A DNA stretch of 64,000 bases from Mycteria americana (lineage: Eukaryota > Chordata > Aves > Ciconiiformes > Ciconiidae): assembly GCF_035582795.1 (NCBI RefSeq), contig NC_134366.1:92251756-92315755 (forward strand). The letters are read 5' to 3'. This document shows positions 13,273-23,614 of the stretch, one piece after another. Both the position numbers and the translations under genes were made by a program. The stretch's first letter is position 1, and each line of letters starts with the position of its first letter. The notes beneath the pieces were generated by a model that worked only from the letters and a program-made list of their open reading frames with translations, did no database searches and had not been told where the DNA came from.

Positions 13273-13994
13273 GTGAGTGCGCCTCTCCTTCTCTCTCACC
13301 ACTCTAATAAGTAGCAATTAAATAAATTTCCAATGTCAATAATGCTGAATATTCTCTTTCTCTTGCTTGTTTGTGATGACGCAGTTGAATTGTAATTCAC
13401 ATGGCCATTTCTGGAACAAAAGCATCTTTATTTTTTTTGTTAAAGGAATTAATGAGCCACCTACTCACTTGTGTTTGGTTTTCCTCTATCTTGATACCAG
13501 TAGAGTAATATTTCTCATCACTATTTCCACATTTTCTTTTCCACTGCTACAGATTTTTCCACCATTACTAGCATTGTGGCTGCCCCAGTATTGGGAGAAC
13601 TGAACTCCAAGCAGTCATTGCCATTCTGACTACCCATTGCCTAACTTCACATGGAAGTCACCACAGTGCAGCTCACAACATTTTTCTTACCAGTAAAATT
13701 GAAACCACCCATAGCACTCTAGTAAGAAAATGTCATACAAGCCTAAATACCTGTTTGTCATCCTTATGTTATATACATGGCAATCAGCCTCCTTTATCCA
13801 CATAATAACAGGGGGAAAAAAGGAATATCTGAAGTGTTGTGCAATTACATTTTATAACAGGACTTAATAATGTTGCTTTTATCAACACCTGACTGAGCCA
13901 CAAATAAAAGTTTATTAAGAGAATTCGGCTTAGAAACAGTTGACTGAGATCTGAGTCAACATTTGTAAGTCCTTGATTTTGCTATAGGGTCTAA

Positions 13995-14040
13995 ATACAC
14001 ACACATATCTCTATCTCTCTCTCTATATATATATATTTAT
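13995..14040. repeat. Compound CA/TC/TA microsatellite in a MYO10 intron
   Basis: Runs of acacacaca, then tctctctct, then tatatatata in succession, between the MYO10 exons at 13136 and 14227. It does not touch the splice sites. Confidence 0.85.
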
Positions 14041-14226
14041 CTCCAAATGACATCAGTCAGGTATACTGCTGAAAACAATTGGCTCCTGTCAACAATACCA
14101 GATTGATAGCAGGTGTAACAAAGCAAAATTCAGCTGATGCCTTGCTTAGATTCTTCAGGTATCAGTTAGAAAGAAGTTTGATTTCACAGATCTGATCTCT
14201 CGCTCCCTCTTCACACACCTGTGCAG

Positions 14227-14347
14227 GCTTGCTGCTACTGCTGAAGCTGGAGACATGCACTGGAAGTTCTACTTCAAGCTCTACTGCTTCCTGGACACAG
14301 AAAACGTCCCAAAAGATAGCGTGGAATTTGCCTTTATGTTTGAGCAG
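14227..14347 (+). CDS. MYO10: MYO10 coding exon: FERM F1-F2 junction
   Basis: 121 bases: one base plus 40 codons. It begins LAATAEAGDMHWKFYFKLYC and ends in SVEFAFMFEQ. WKFYFKLYCFLDTENVPKDS is the end of F1 leading into the first F2 helix. The acceptor is gtgcag and the donor gtaaag. Confidence 0.96.
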
Positions 14348-16888
14348 GTAAAGGACAAAGGTTCTGTTTTGAGGCACTGTTAAGAGCAGGAAAAAAGCAA
14401 GAGATCTAGGCAGCACAGAGAGAGTTTTGATTATGTTTCTGTTTAACTAAATGCACTACTACTCAAGCATCAAGAGCGAAGAAAGCAGTTCAGTGGTCAA
14501 AACAGGCTTATACTGACGTAAGTGAAGCATATACGATTTACGTAGTGTTACGACTTTTCTTACTTCTGTATTACTAGCGAATTGCTTTATGTATCATGGT
14601 AAAAAATTGGATAACAGGGTCTAAGCTGGATAAAAAAAGAAAAGGATAATATTTGCTTTTAATTTTGCTTTTATGAAACCATTTTCTTAAGAAAGTGCAA
14701 GAAATATAGTGAAAAATATGTAATTGGCAAGCAAATTAATTATTAGAGACCCATGTTGGCAACTGTACAGAACTAATTGAACAATAGCTTTTTCTCTTTG
14801 CAAAAACTGATTGGTATTTCATAGGCACCATAGTAAAACAAATCAGTCCAGTCTCAGCAGTAACCGTAAGACAACTATGATGAGCAGAAATCGACTTAAT
14901 GAATGTGCTGACCTCAGAATAAGGCCATATTGCAAAACATAAGATAGATGAAATTGATTTATAATGAAAATTAAATGTGTCAGCAGCTGGATTTCTATTA
15001 TATGAAGTCCTGTAGTTGCTCAGAAGCTCTCACTGATGGCATTTATCATTGTTGATTGGCCTTCTCCTTTTCTACTACATTGCAAATGGCTAAAAATTCT
15101 TCCAGTGGACAGCTTCTTTCGAGTGGGCACTAGAGACAGATAAAGATTTCTGTGTAAGGCTGTTTGCAATGCCAAGACACTGATGTTCTGTTGGTAAGCA
15201 AGCCTGATGTGATCAAGAACTGACATTCATATGTCATATGTTCATATGTATGAAGCTTTTTCCCTTTCCACAGGATCAGAAACATCTTCACTGTAATAGA
15301 GTTATTTCTTCCTTGTTCACAGTTTAGGTTTTAAGGCACCGTATTACATCATGAGTCTACCAAAAGTCTCCTTCCAGAGCCTACTCCTGTAGCTCAGTCC
15401 AGAACTGCTTATTGCTGGCTGAAGGATCTGGGCAATAGATTGCCTTGGTTGGGCTTAGAAACGTTGCCATTCTGACTGTCTGTCTGGTTTTACATACAGA
15501 GGAGTCAGCCAGTTAATGCCTCTGCTTTGGGATGAAGTCTAAACAGTAAGAAGAAAATCCATGAGAGCTCTGCATCAGATACTTTACATTACATTATTGG
15601 TTTAAGAGGCAGATTTAGATAGTTTTCTGTATGAACAACCGAAATGAGCACATTCGCTGAAGCAGATTATTTTCATGCAGCATTCTGTGCTGACTGGTGT
15701 TTAGCCAAATATCTTATGTCTTGCCAAGACCATTAGTACTTCAGTTATAAAGCATGGCACACTCAATCCCTACAATTAATATTACAGCATTACCTTAAAG
15801 AGGTGACTTATTACATTCTAACATCAGTTCTGTTCTTTTTTTCAAATTGTCTGCTTTTCATGTCAGTCATTGCCTTTTTTCAGCCAATTAAGAAAGTTCC
15901 CTTTTGTCATAAGTTTTAGTTCTGTAACATCCATTATTTTAAAGTCTGAATCCTTTAATTCATAAGGTGCTGAAGAAAATCTTTTAGTTCTTCTTTCTCA
16001 TTAAAATACTGTCCTTCCATTTCCACAAGACGGCTCTTTCTTCTGCATGTGTACGATCTCAGGTCAACCATGTTGCATGTTTAAAGGCACACTTTAACTC
16101 CATCCCAAGTGTACACCTAAATGAACTAGCTCTTACTTAGATGTGCATTATCTCTGTGTGTTTACTCAACCGCTTGCAATTCCTCCATCTCCAGATATGA
16201 GGTGTGTTTGTTTCCTGTACTAGTGTCATCTGGAAAAAAAAAAATCTTAGCTGCTGCACGTTTCCAAAGGTTTGAATGGGTGTGCAAAGAGCTGGGATTT
16301 GAGAGAGTCTTCTTGGTTCAGAATCTCATCCCTGATGCTACAGACCACTATAACATATAAACTTTTTACTAACTTTATCTGGGATCCATTGAAGATTTAC
16401 TGTTTTCCCTCAGTGAGGTTTATTACAAAGCTGTCCTAGGGCTTTGCTTGTTTGGCTGGAAAGGTCAGTTTTCACAGCCAGATTTATTGATAGCAGTAAG
16501 CAAACCTAGATATCAATTTCTTTCTAATGCCCTTGAACATAGATGGCTTCCTCCCAATCAGGTGTTTGGATCCTGATTTTCTCCCCTTTACATTTTATTT
16601 TCCTTTGTAGTAATTCAGTTGCTCTCATATATGTGAGTTCATCAAGAGCTGTACTAGTAACAGTAATTCCCGTTTAGCAAGTTCCTCAATTGCCTTGCAG
16701 TTCTTCTGGTAAACCCTGTCTTACCCAGTTTAACAAATTTTCCAAGAGATTTACTACATTTGATTTATTTAATGGATCTTTTATTTCAGATCCTGGGTTT
16801 GCCTGGCAGGAAATCTACTTCCCATTTCTCTCTTAGTCCTTTCAAAGACAAGTTTGTACATAAAAAGCTACCTTTTTCCCCTTGATAG

Positions 16889-17341
16889 GCTCATGAAGCA
16901 GTGATTAGAGGACATTATCCTGCTCCTGAAGAAACCCTCCAGGTCCTTGCAGCTTTGCGTCTTCAGTACCTTCAGGGAGATTACACTCTGCACACGACCA
17001 TACCAGAAATGGAGGAAGTCTATCCCTTGCAAAAGCTGAAGTCTCGGATTACGCAGTCTACCAAAACATTTACTGCAGCAGAGAAGGCTGAGAAGAAACG
17101 AGCCAGCTTTCTTGAAGGAACATTGCGGAGGAGTTTTCGCAGTGGCTCTGTCAGCAGACAGAAGGTTGAGGAGGATCAGATGTTAGACATGTGGGTCAAA
17201 GAGGAAATCTCAGCTTCCAGGACTAGTATTATTGACAAATGGAAAAAACTCCAGAGGATGAACCAGGAGCAGGCTATGGCAAAGTATATGGCTTTGATTA
17301 AGGAATGGCCTGGCTATGGCTCAACACTCTTTGACGTAGAG
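16889..17341 (+). CDS. MYO10: MYO10 coding exon: FERM F2 lobe and start of F3
   Basis: 453 bases, exactly 151 codons, the longest exon here. It starts AHEAVIRGHYPAPEETLQVL. The helical F2 lobe follows (ALRLQYLQGDY), then a basic MYO10-specific insert with KKRASFLEGTLRRSFRSGS, then the helix before F3 (AMAKYMALIKEWPGYGSTLF). The Arg/Ser-rich insert is the most divergent part against remembered human sequence. The acceptor is cttgatag and the donor gtgagt. The open frame runs a further 24 codons past the donor without family resemblance. Confidence 0.98.
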
Positions 17342-17710
17342 GTGAGTAGACCTCCTGAACTACAGTTTATACTGTATAGATGGTGGTTTCATTACAGAGT
17401 AGGGAAACCATAAATACGGTATCACAATGCTCAGACAGCTGATGTAATAAAGTGTTGGATATTAAAAGCATACTCCTGTTAGCAAGCACCATAGTCATTT
17501 AAATCCACTAGTTAACCATAAAATACGGAGGGACAGAACGCTAGCCTGATGGGTTGCAAACAAGTTTAGGAGAAGCGTAAAAGGCTACATTCAAAGAGGG
17601 ACAAGCAATATGCACTTTTAAAAAAATGGTTACAGACAAGAACCTCAACAGTAAGTGGTGTGTGCCTCCCGCTGTTCCCTTTGCTGTTAATCTACATTTT
17701 TTTCCTCTAG

Positions 17711-17902
17711 TGTAAAGAAGGGGGATTCCCACAAGAGTTGTGGCTTGGAGTCAGCGCTGATGCAGTTTCTGTCTACAAGCGTGGGGAAGGCAGGCCTCTG
17801 GAGGTGTTTCAGTATGAACATATCTTGTCATTTGGTGCACCACTTGCCAACACCTACAAGATCGTGGTGGATGAGAGAGAACTGCTTTTTGAAACTAGTG
17901 AG
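17711..17902 (+). CDS. MYO10: MYO10 coding exon: FERM F3 lobe
   Basis: 192 bases, 64 codons. It starts CKEGGFPQELWLGVSADAVS, then YKRGEGRPLEVFQYEHILSF and ends ERELLFETSE. This is the PTB-like F3 lobe, the groove that in MYO10 takes up integrin beta tails and DCC peptides (family knowledge). The acceptor is tcctctag and the donor gtaaga. Confidence 0.98.
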
Positions 17903-18180
17903 GTAAGAGCAAGAAGGAATTTTGTTATTGTGGTTCTGCTAGCCAGGCTACTTAGTAATTTAAGTAATTGCTGCAAATGTTACAGATTTATTCAAGATCC
18001 CTGTAAAGCTAAAGGGGAGACATAGTGAGATGGATAGAATTGCTGAGTATTTTTGTTCGTTGAACCACTAAAGGGTTTTGTTGAAAGCTCGACAGTTTTA
18101 TATTGTTAGCATCTGAAGAATTCATTCACATACTGTTACCTTACTAAGAACTTTGCTCTTTATACATACTCTTTTGGCAG

Positions 18181-18291
18181 GTGGTTGACATTGCAAAGCT
18201 GATGAAAGCTTACATCAGTATGATCGTGAAAAAACGCTACAGCACCTCTCGATCAGTGAGTAGTCATGGAAGTCAGGGCAGCTCCAGGTGA
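18181..18291 (+). CDS. MYO10: MYO10 terminal coding exon with stop
   Basis: 111 bases: 36 codons and a TGA at 18289-18291. It begins VVDIAKLMKAYISMIVKKRY, the last F3 helix, and ends in the short polar tail SHGSQGSSR. The remembered human tail ends in QGSSR in the same way, which confirms that the natural C-terminus is intact. The acceptor is ttttggcag. Confidence 0.98.
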   Translation: MVDIAKLMKAYISMIVKKRYSTSRSVSSHGSQGSSR

Positions 18292-19391
18292 AAACAAAAC
18301 CAGTTCTACTGTGCTCTAAATAGAACATACCGCTGCTTGGCCCCAAAATGACCTGATGATACTGATCACATCTGCTGACAAGCTAACAAAGAACCAGAGT
18401 TTCCACGGAAAATATCTTCAAACATTGTTTTAGAAAGACCACAGGGTGGGGAGGGGAAAATCAGCTGAAATAGTCACATACTAGAACTGCTGGCTCGTTC
18501 AAAACTTTCCAAAGCATTATTATCTTCAGTTGATGTAACAAATGCCTTAAGACTTGATCCACTGCAATACAAGCAGTAATAAGTGCCTTACAATATTAAA
18601 CCCAACTTGTATTGACCTAAAATTGCTGATAAAAGTCAAGAGGATTTTTTTTGTCCTTCCAGAACACTGAAAACAGTTATATTCATCAATTCTGCACTAA
18701 TCTACTGGCCTGTATACCTGTGGGAAGGGGGGGGAAGAAGAGCAAGGTATATTTTTTTTGGAGAGCTGCTGGCAGCCTTCCTGATGGACGCCAACATTTT
18801 GTTTCCCCTTGCTTCCATGGATGTGCACATTTTGCCTGCATATTTGAGCTGTCAGTAAAATTTGACTAATTTTATTCTGTATTTCACGAGGCTTTTGAAG
18901 CAAAGGGAATAAGTATGTGCAATGGTGTAAACAGTCTTTCTGTACATTTTAATAGTTCAGAGTTATAGTTGTTACAATTGTATGGTTACTTTATAAGCAG
19001 TTTTATTAACAAGTAAATTCCAAAATTTTCATACATTGATTTTACTATTGCAAATATGTATTACCATATAAGTAGCAGAAGTCTGCATTCTGTATCTGCT
19101 GTATTATAAAGAGAGATGTAGCTGAGAATATTTATAGACTACCCTAGTATGGAAATACAATTATCAGTTCAATACTCCATAATGTCAGCTTAAGTTTTAA
19201 TATTAAATTTTTCATTTAAAGACATCGCTCTTTTATAATTCTGGCTGGACTCTCCAACCCAGACTGATTGCCAAAGGTCAGAACCCTTCAGAGTTGACTA
19301 GAGAACACAAAGTTAAACAATGCAACTGCTTTAATATAGAGTTCTCTATTTTACCTGGCTGCCTGATGAAGGTTCTTGACAGTACCCTGTA

Positions 19392-19397
19392 AATAAA
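19392..19397 (+). promoter_or_regulatory. Candidate poly(A) signal AATAAA, proximal
   Basis: Canonical hexamer about 1.1 kb after the MYO10 stop, overlapping a Pumilio-like TGTAAATA. The downstream T-rich stretch (ctatttttgtac) is modest. Confidence 0.4.
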
Positions 19398-19596
19398 TTG
19401 GGGAATATCAGCTAATAATAAGCTGATTTTGGACTTCTATTTTTGTACAGAAATACTGTAATATAAGGCAAAACTTTGATCAAAGGTATCTTTTTGTCCA
19501 CAGCAAAAAAAAGAAACCTGAAAAACCTTACTGTTATTAAAAACCTCAGCCTTTAAGGAATCATGCGTACTTACTGGAAAACAAAAAAAGTCCAGC

Positions 19597-19602
19597 AATA
19601 AA
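19597..19602 (+). promoter_or_regulatory. Candidate poly(A) signal AATAAA, preferred
   Basis: Canonical hexamer about 1.3 kb after the MYO10 stop, followed within 15-35 bases by a GT/T-rich element, so the best-formed cleavage site near the gene. Confidence 0.5.
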
Positions 19603-19620
19603 GAAAATACATGTGATGTG

Positions 19621-21250
19621 CTCTGTTTTCAGTTCATACTGAGTTGGACTTGCAGCAAAGCCCCCTGTCTTCTCAGAAGCCAAGCCAGGAACACCGTCTA
19701 GGCTATACATGCGCTTTTTCTTGGAAAGGTGCACATGCTTTGTGTTGTCTTGGGGCAAGTTTCTGTCTGATTACAGCTACCTCCTTGATGGTGGGATATG
19801 TGTCAGTTACACCATCAGGATAGAGGGGAGAGACTGCTGAGCAATTCCACTCCACAAGGGATGTGCAAGTAAAGCTTTTGCTATTTGCGTAGCCCTGATG
19901 TAAGGGGGCTTGTTTTTGCTAGCCAGCCACAGCATGGTAGTGCAGCATGCACTGCCCTCAAAAGTGTACATAGCCTCTATAGACTACAAGGCTTGCTATG
20001 AGAAATCCTCCACCTTCCTCCAACTGGCAGATACTTTTAGTCACTCTGTCTGTGGCACTGCCCCTCAGTCCCTAAAAACTTGCTAAATAATGCTACTAAT
20101 TTCATGTCCCCACCCTTCCAGTAAAGGTGAACTTATCTAAGGAAGACAAGAAAAATGAGAGAAGTGTAACTGCAGTATGGATAGCTACACACACACAGAG
20201 TATCTGAGAGTGCAACATTTCTGATTTTTTCCATATGCAAGTTGTTTAGAAAGAACTTAGCTGCTCTTAGCAAGGCATCCTTGGAATGACACAACTTACA
20301 CATTTCAGCCAGCACAGCAAGAAGGTTCAGTTTCATCTAGGTGCTGTCTGTAAACATGCTCAGAGAAGCTCCTGCCACATCATCATCACTTGGTCAAAAA
20401 ACCAGGAATATACAAGGTGACAGTGTTGTTCAGGGTCACAGTCTTGAGATGCTGACACCACTTCTCCAGTCCCGATTCATTTACCTCCTGACTGACTTCT
20501 GGATGCTATCAACCATTAGTAGGGATGTTTGCTCTTAGTCAAGACACAGAAGTGCCTGTCACTACATCTAAGAGCTTCTCTTCGTTCATGCCAATTCTAC
20601 CAACCTGCCATGCAAATCTTACTTCAATTACTATTATTGAGGCAAATAAAGGCTTTCATAATTGTTAATACTCACAAGAAAGAATGCACAGTTTCTCAAA
20701 ATAAATACTGCGTAACAGATATACCTGGGTTTGGAAGTGAGAACAGTGTTCCTTAAATTATAAAATATTTAAAAATTGATTGAGGAGATGATCTATTCTT
20801 GCAAATTATTTTGCTTCAGTAAAAGTTTATTCCAAGAATACATGAAATTTCTTGCTAGAGCCAGAAATTCTCTCCTGCCTATGATCTCTTCTGTTACAGT
20901 AGCAGTTGAGTGTATCTGAAGAGAGGAGAGGAACTTCTGTCACAAACCAGAACACATTTTTACTTTTATTCTTGTTTTGAAATAAAGGTTTATGTTTTCA
21001 AAAGAACATTGTAGAAGCTTATCACTAACAAAAGAAAGAGTAGATCTATATTTCTGGACAAGCCACTGTATTGCAACTGCTACACACTGTGGGTTGAGTG
21101 CATCAGAAATCACAAAGAACTAAGCATTAGAAGTTAATGGGTTCTAGGAGAAACACCATGCCTTGTCCAGTCCCTCTACGGAGAAGGGGAATTTTACTCT
21201 ACATGTTGTGGTCTTCAGGACTTGAAACTATCAGATATTTTCTGAGAGAA
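19621..21250. other. Intergenic or extended MYO10 3' UTR; no gene seen
   Basis: No coding exon recognised. Further AATAAA hexamers occur at about 20645 and 20697 and at 20981-20986; the last is followed by a T/G-rich run, so MYO10 transcripts could extend to about 21.0 kb. Confidence 0.5.
20981..20986 (+). promoter_or_regulatory. Candidate distal poly(A) signal AATAAA
   Basis: Canonical hexamer followed by ggtttatgttttc, a plausible downstream element. It would give a 3' UTR of about 2.7 kb if MYO10 uses it. Confidence 0.3.
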
Positions 21251-21269
21251 TGAAGAACAGTCATTCCTG

Positions 21270-21545
21270 CCCCCTTGCCTGGCTCCTGCCGCCGGGCCAC
21301 TCGGCTTGCATAGCCCCACTGCCCGTCCCAGCCCTCAGGACCGGTCCCCATCGTGGCACTGCTGGGAAGATCCGCCATGCCTGGGCAGTTGCACTGACCC
21401 TGATGAAAACCCTCTGTGGGGCACGGAGGCTTCCCACACCCTCTGACTGTGCCTGGTTGAGTACAGCCACAGCGAGAAAAGCCCCGGGACCCCACCGGCC
21501 AGACATGCTGTGAGAGCGCAGGCTGGGCAGAAACCACGCAGTCCG
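21270..21545. other. GC-rich block of unknown nature
   Basis: About 275 bases clearly richer in G+C, with scattered CpG (gccgccggg, gatccgcc, caccggcc), in otherwise AT-rich intergenic DNA. On the minus strand two overlapping frames stay open across it for 127 and 141 codons, but neither resembles a known protein and the block's composition explains the lack of stops. It could be a small CpG island, an exon of a noncoding RNA, or an unrecognised repeat. Confidence 0.4.
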
Positions 21546-22490
21546 GCCTAGGAACAGACTGGCAGCTGCAACGGAAATACAATTGTATATAATCTTCTTA
21601 GCATGTCTTAAAGCTGGCCGTGCCTCAGTTCCACCTATGTCCTCAGGCTTCAGTCTAGAACTTTCCCTGTGCCTCATAATACACATACATCCATTTGTCA
21701 GGGTGCCAGAATTCTTAATAAACTTAATTACACAAGTTATGCACAGGAAATTGCTTCACCCAAAAAGCGTTGCATCAGAAGCCTAGGTTTCAAGCCCTGC
21801 ATTTCTGAGGCATACGGCTATAACAGGTACACACAGGTTTGCACCAGTACAAACACCTAAGGCAGACACGATACAGCATTGCAAGTCGTGCTGGCGTAAG
21901 TCCATTCTACAGCAACTCGGGCAGAACAGTGGCAGCTTCTTCAATGCTGACAGACTATTTCTCACAGCACATGCGCTCCAGATCATTTACAGCTCTTTGA
22001 AGTAAATACGGAAGAGTACCAACCAAATATGACAGCACTGTCCTGAATTTAACTAATTCTGCATGGTGCCCAGCCCTAGAAACCCACAGCATTTCACTCT
22101 GTCACACAGGGGAATACAGCTACCAGCTGTGCTGTGGCACAACCGTGTGTGTACTTTCACACACACGGCTGCAAGGTAGGTGAGATTGTGGGGACGGGAA
22201 TTTGCAATTGGTTTGTGGGACTTTCCATCTACCCCTGTTTCTTTCAAACTACGGAGTTATTAATGTTAAGTTAAACTCACACCACAAGCAAATATCTAAT
22301 AAAGTTTAATCTTGAAGGAATCCACTGAGACTGTCTCCTACAACACATCACAACAGACACAAGGCCTTTGGTGCAACACATCAAAAACTACGCATGCTAC
22401 AACAGTCATGGGAAGCAAGCAGAAGAGGGCAGCAGCAATCCATAGAAGTGAACTATACCGAGAGCAATTCCATCTGTAGTGATTTTACCT

Positions 22491-22660
22491 GGTCTTTATC
22501 AAAAGACAACAGGCTGGGGTAGGAGAAGGAAGATGGAGTCCTCTCGTCATTCTTGCTGTCCACCAGATGTGTGATTAGGGCAAGCAACAGCTGCTCAGGC
22601 TGCTTCTCAGACATGCCAACACCCCGTCCATCTTTAGCTTTGGGCAATCATAAACTGAAA
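22491..22660 (-). other. Possible exon on the minus strand with a short ORF
   Basis: On the minus strand an acceptor-like stretch (cttaatgtatttttcag) is followed about 45 bases later by an ATG at 22614 with G at -3. The frame then stays open for about 42 codons (starting MSEKQPEQLLLALITHLVDS, then NDERTPSS) up to a donor-like CAG/gtaaaa at about 22491-22490. Composition looks more protein-like than most chance frames. I do not recognise the sequence and found no matching phase-0 continuation nearby. It may be a noncoding antisense exon or chance. Confidence 0.22.
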
Positions 22661-22774
22661 AATACATTAAGCATCAGAGGGGCTGGAGAAAGGGGACACC
22701 AACAGAGCAAAGAGTGAAACTTCAAAGGCCAAAGTTGCAAGTTTCTAGCCAGTCACCCCTCTCTATTAATACAT

Positions 22775-22787
22775 GGGGGGGGGGGGG
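22775..22787. repeat. Homopolymer (G)13
   Basis: Thirteen uninterrupted G on the + strand, flanked by acat and tgct. Such runs are rare and length-unstable. Confidence 0.9.
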
Positions 22788-23594
22788 TGCTTTGTTTAAT
22801 TCTGCTTACTTGCCCCCATTACCCTGTTCAGAAGGCTGTTCCTGAACTTCTCTGCAGACATTTTTCCAAAATTTCTTGTCTAAAGTTGGTTCATGACCAA
22901 ATTATTTGTTCCTGTTCAGCACAACCTTTTGATTTTAATAGTTTTTCCTCTGTGTACAGATTTTTACCCACTCCTCCCTCCCAATACATTTTATAAGTAG
23001 TTGCATCATCTCCCAGCCTTCATTTTGCAAGACTACGCAAGCTAAAACTTTTTATGAAAATAAACTTTTCTCAAAAGCAAGTTTTCCATTCTCCCTAATC
23101 AGCCTCATAGCATCTTTCAGCATTTATTACAGTTTAAGTTCTTTAAAAACAAAGGAGGTGGGAATGGTACAGTGTTCTAAACACCTTACTGTTGCTTTAT
23201 AACAACAGTACTAATACTCTCGGCTACTGAAAGTATTGTACCTGTATCTCATAGTGACATCCCTTTAATTCTGCATGGGAATTCTGGACAGGTTAAGATG
23301 AAAGGAGGGGACAAAGGGCCAAATTTAATCAACTGACAAGACTTCAACTAGTTTTTGAAATTAGTTCCCAAGTATGAGATTTTTCATTCTATGTTGTTAC
23401 TTCTCATTTCTCTTGCTCTTATCCATAAGAGCATCCAGTCCTTCCTTTATGATTATCCTACCTAGTTTTGCTTCATCCACATCAAAACACTGTTCTGACA
23501 ATCATGCTGCTAATGAAAACACTTAAAAGGATCTCCAACCCATTCCTGGTAACACAATTATTAACTTCAGTGATTTAAATTAGCAAGGTCCCTT

Positions 23595-23614
23595 AAAAAA
23601 AAAAAAAAAAAAAA
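23595..23614. repeat. Homopolymer (A)20
   Basis: Twenty uninterrupted A. I saw no retroposed gene body attached to it on either side. Confidence 0.85.

Larger units (their letters stand above)
1..19620 (+). other. MYO10: MYO10 gene, 3' portion (13 last coding exons and 3' UTR)
   Basis: Unconventional myosin X is a filopodial actin motor; its tail binds PtdIns(3,4,5)P3 through PH domains and microtubules, integrins and netrin receptors through MyTH4-FERM. The window holds only the tail: 13 exons whose phases all match and join into 762 codons plus stop, about the last third of a family protein of roughly 2,050 residues. Domain order is the end of the PH1/PH2 tandem, PH3, MyTH4, FERM. The motor, IQ motifs and coiled coil lie off the left edge. 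Near-identity to the human protein as I remember it makes the call secure. Introns are 1941-2725, 2782-5215, 5359-5813, 6009-7156, 7315-8548, 8673-10438, 10737-12356, 12565-13135, 13273-14226, 14348-16888, 17342-17710 and 17903-18180. I saw no further exon in them. The 3' end is an estimate from a poly(A) signal. Confidence 0.95.
18292..19620 (+). other. MYO10: MYO10 3' UTR (end estimated)
   Basis: AT-rich, stop-dense sequence directly after the MYO10 stop codon, with no open frame of interest. A Pumilio-type element TGTAAATA lies at 19388-19395 and overlaps an AATAAA at 19392-19397. A second AATAAA at 19597-19602 is followed by a GT-rich stretch (tgtgatgtgctctgttttc), the usual arrangement just past a cleavage site. 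I take about 19,620 as the main end. A longer form reaching the signal near 20,981 is possible. Confidence 0.6.

Noticed and set aside
21199..21686. 127- and 141-codon minus-strand frames
   Set aside because: They overlap each other in different frames within the GC-rich block and resemble no protein I know.
22419..22433. A further CTCF-like motif (gcagaagagggcagc)
   Set aside because: It differs from the core at more than one position, so support is too weak.
23595..23614. Poly(A) run as the tail of a processed pseudogene
   Set aside because: No gene-like sequence or direct repeats were seen beside it.
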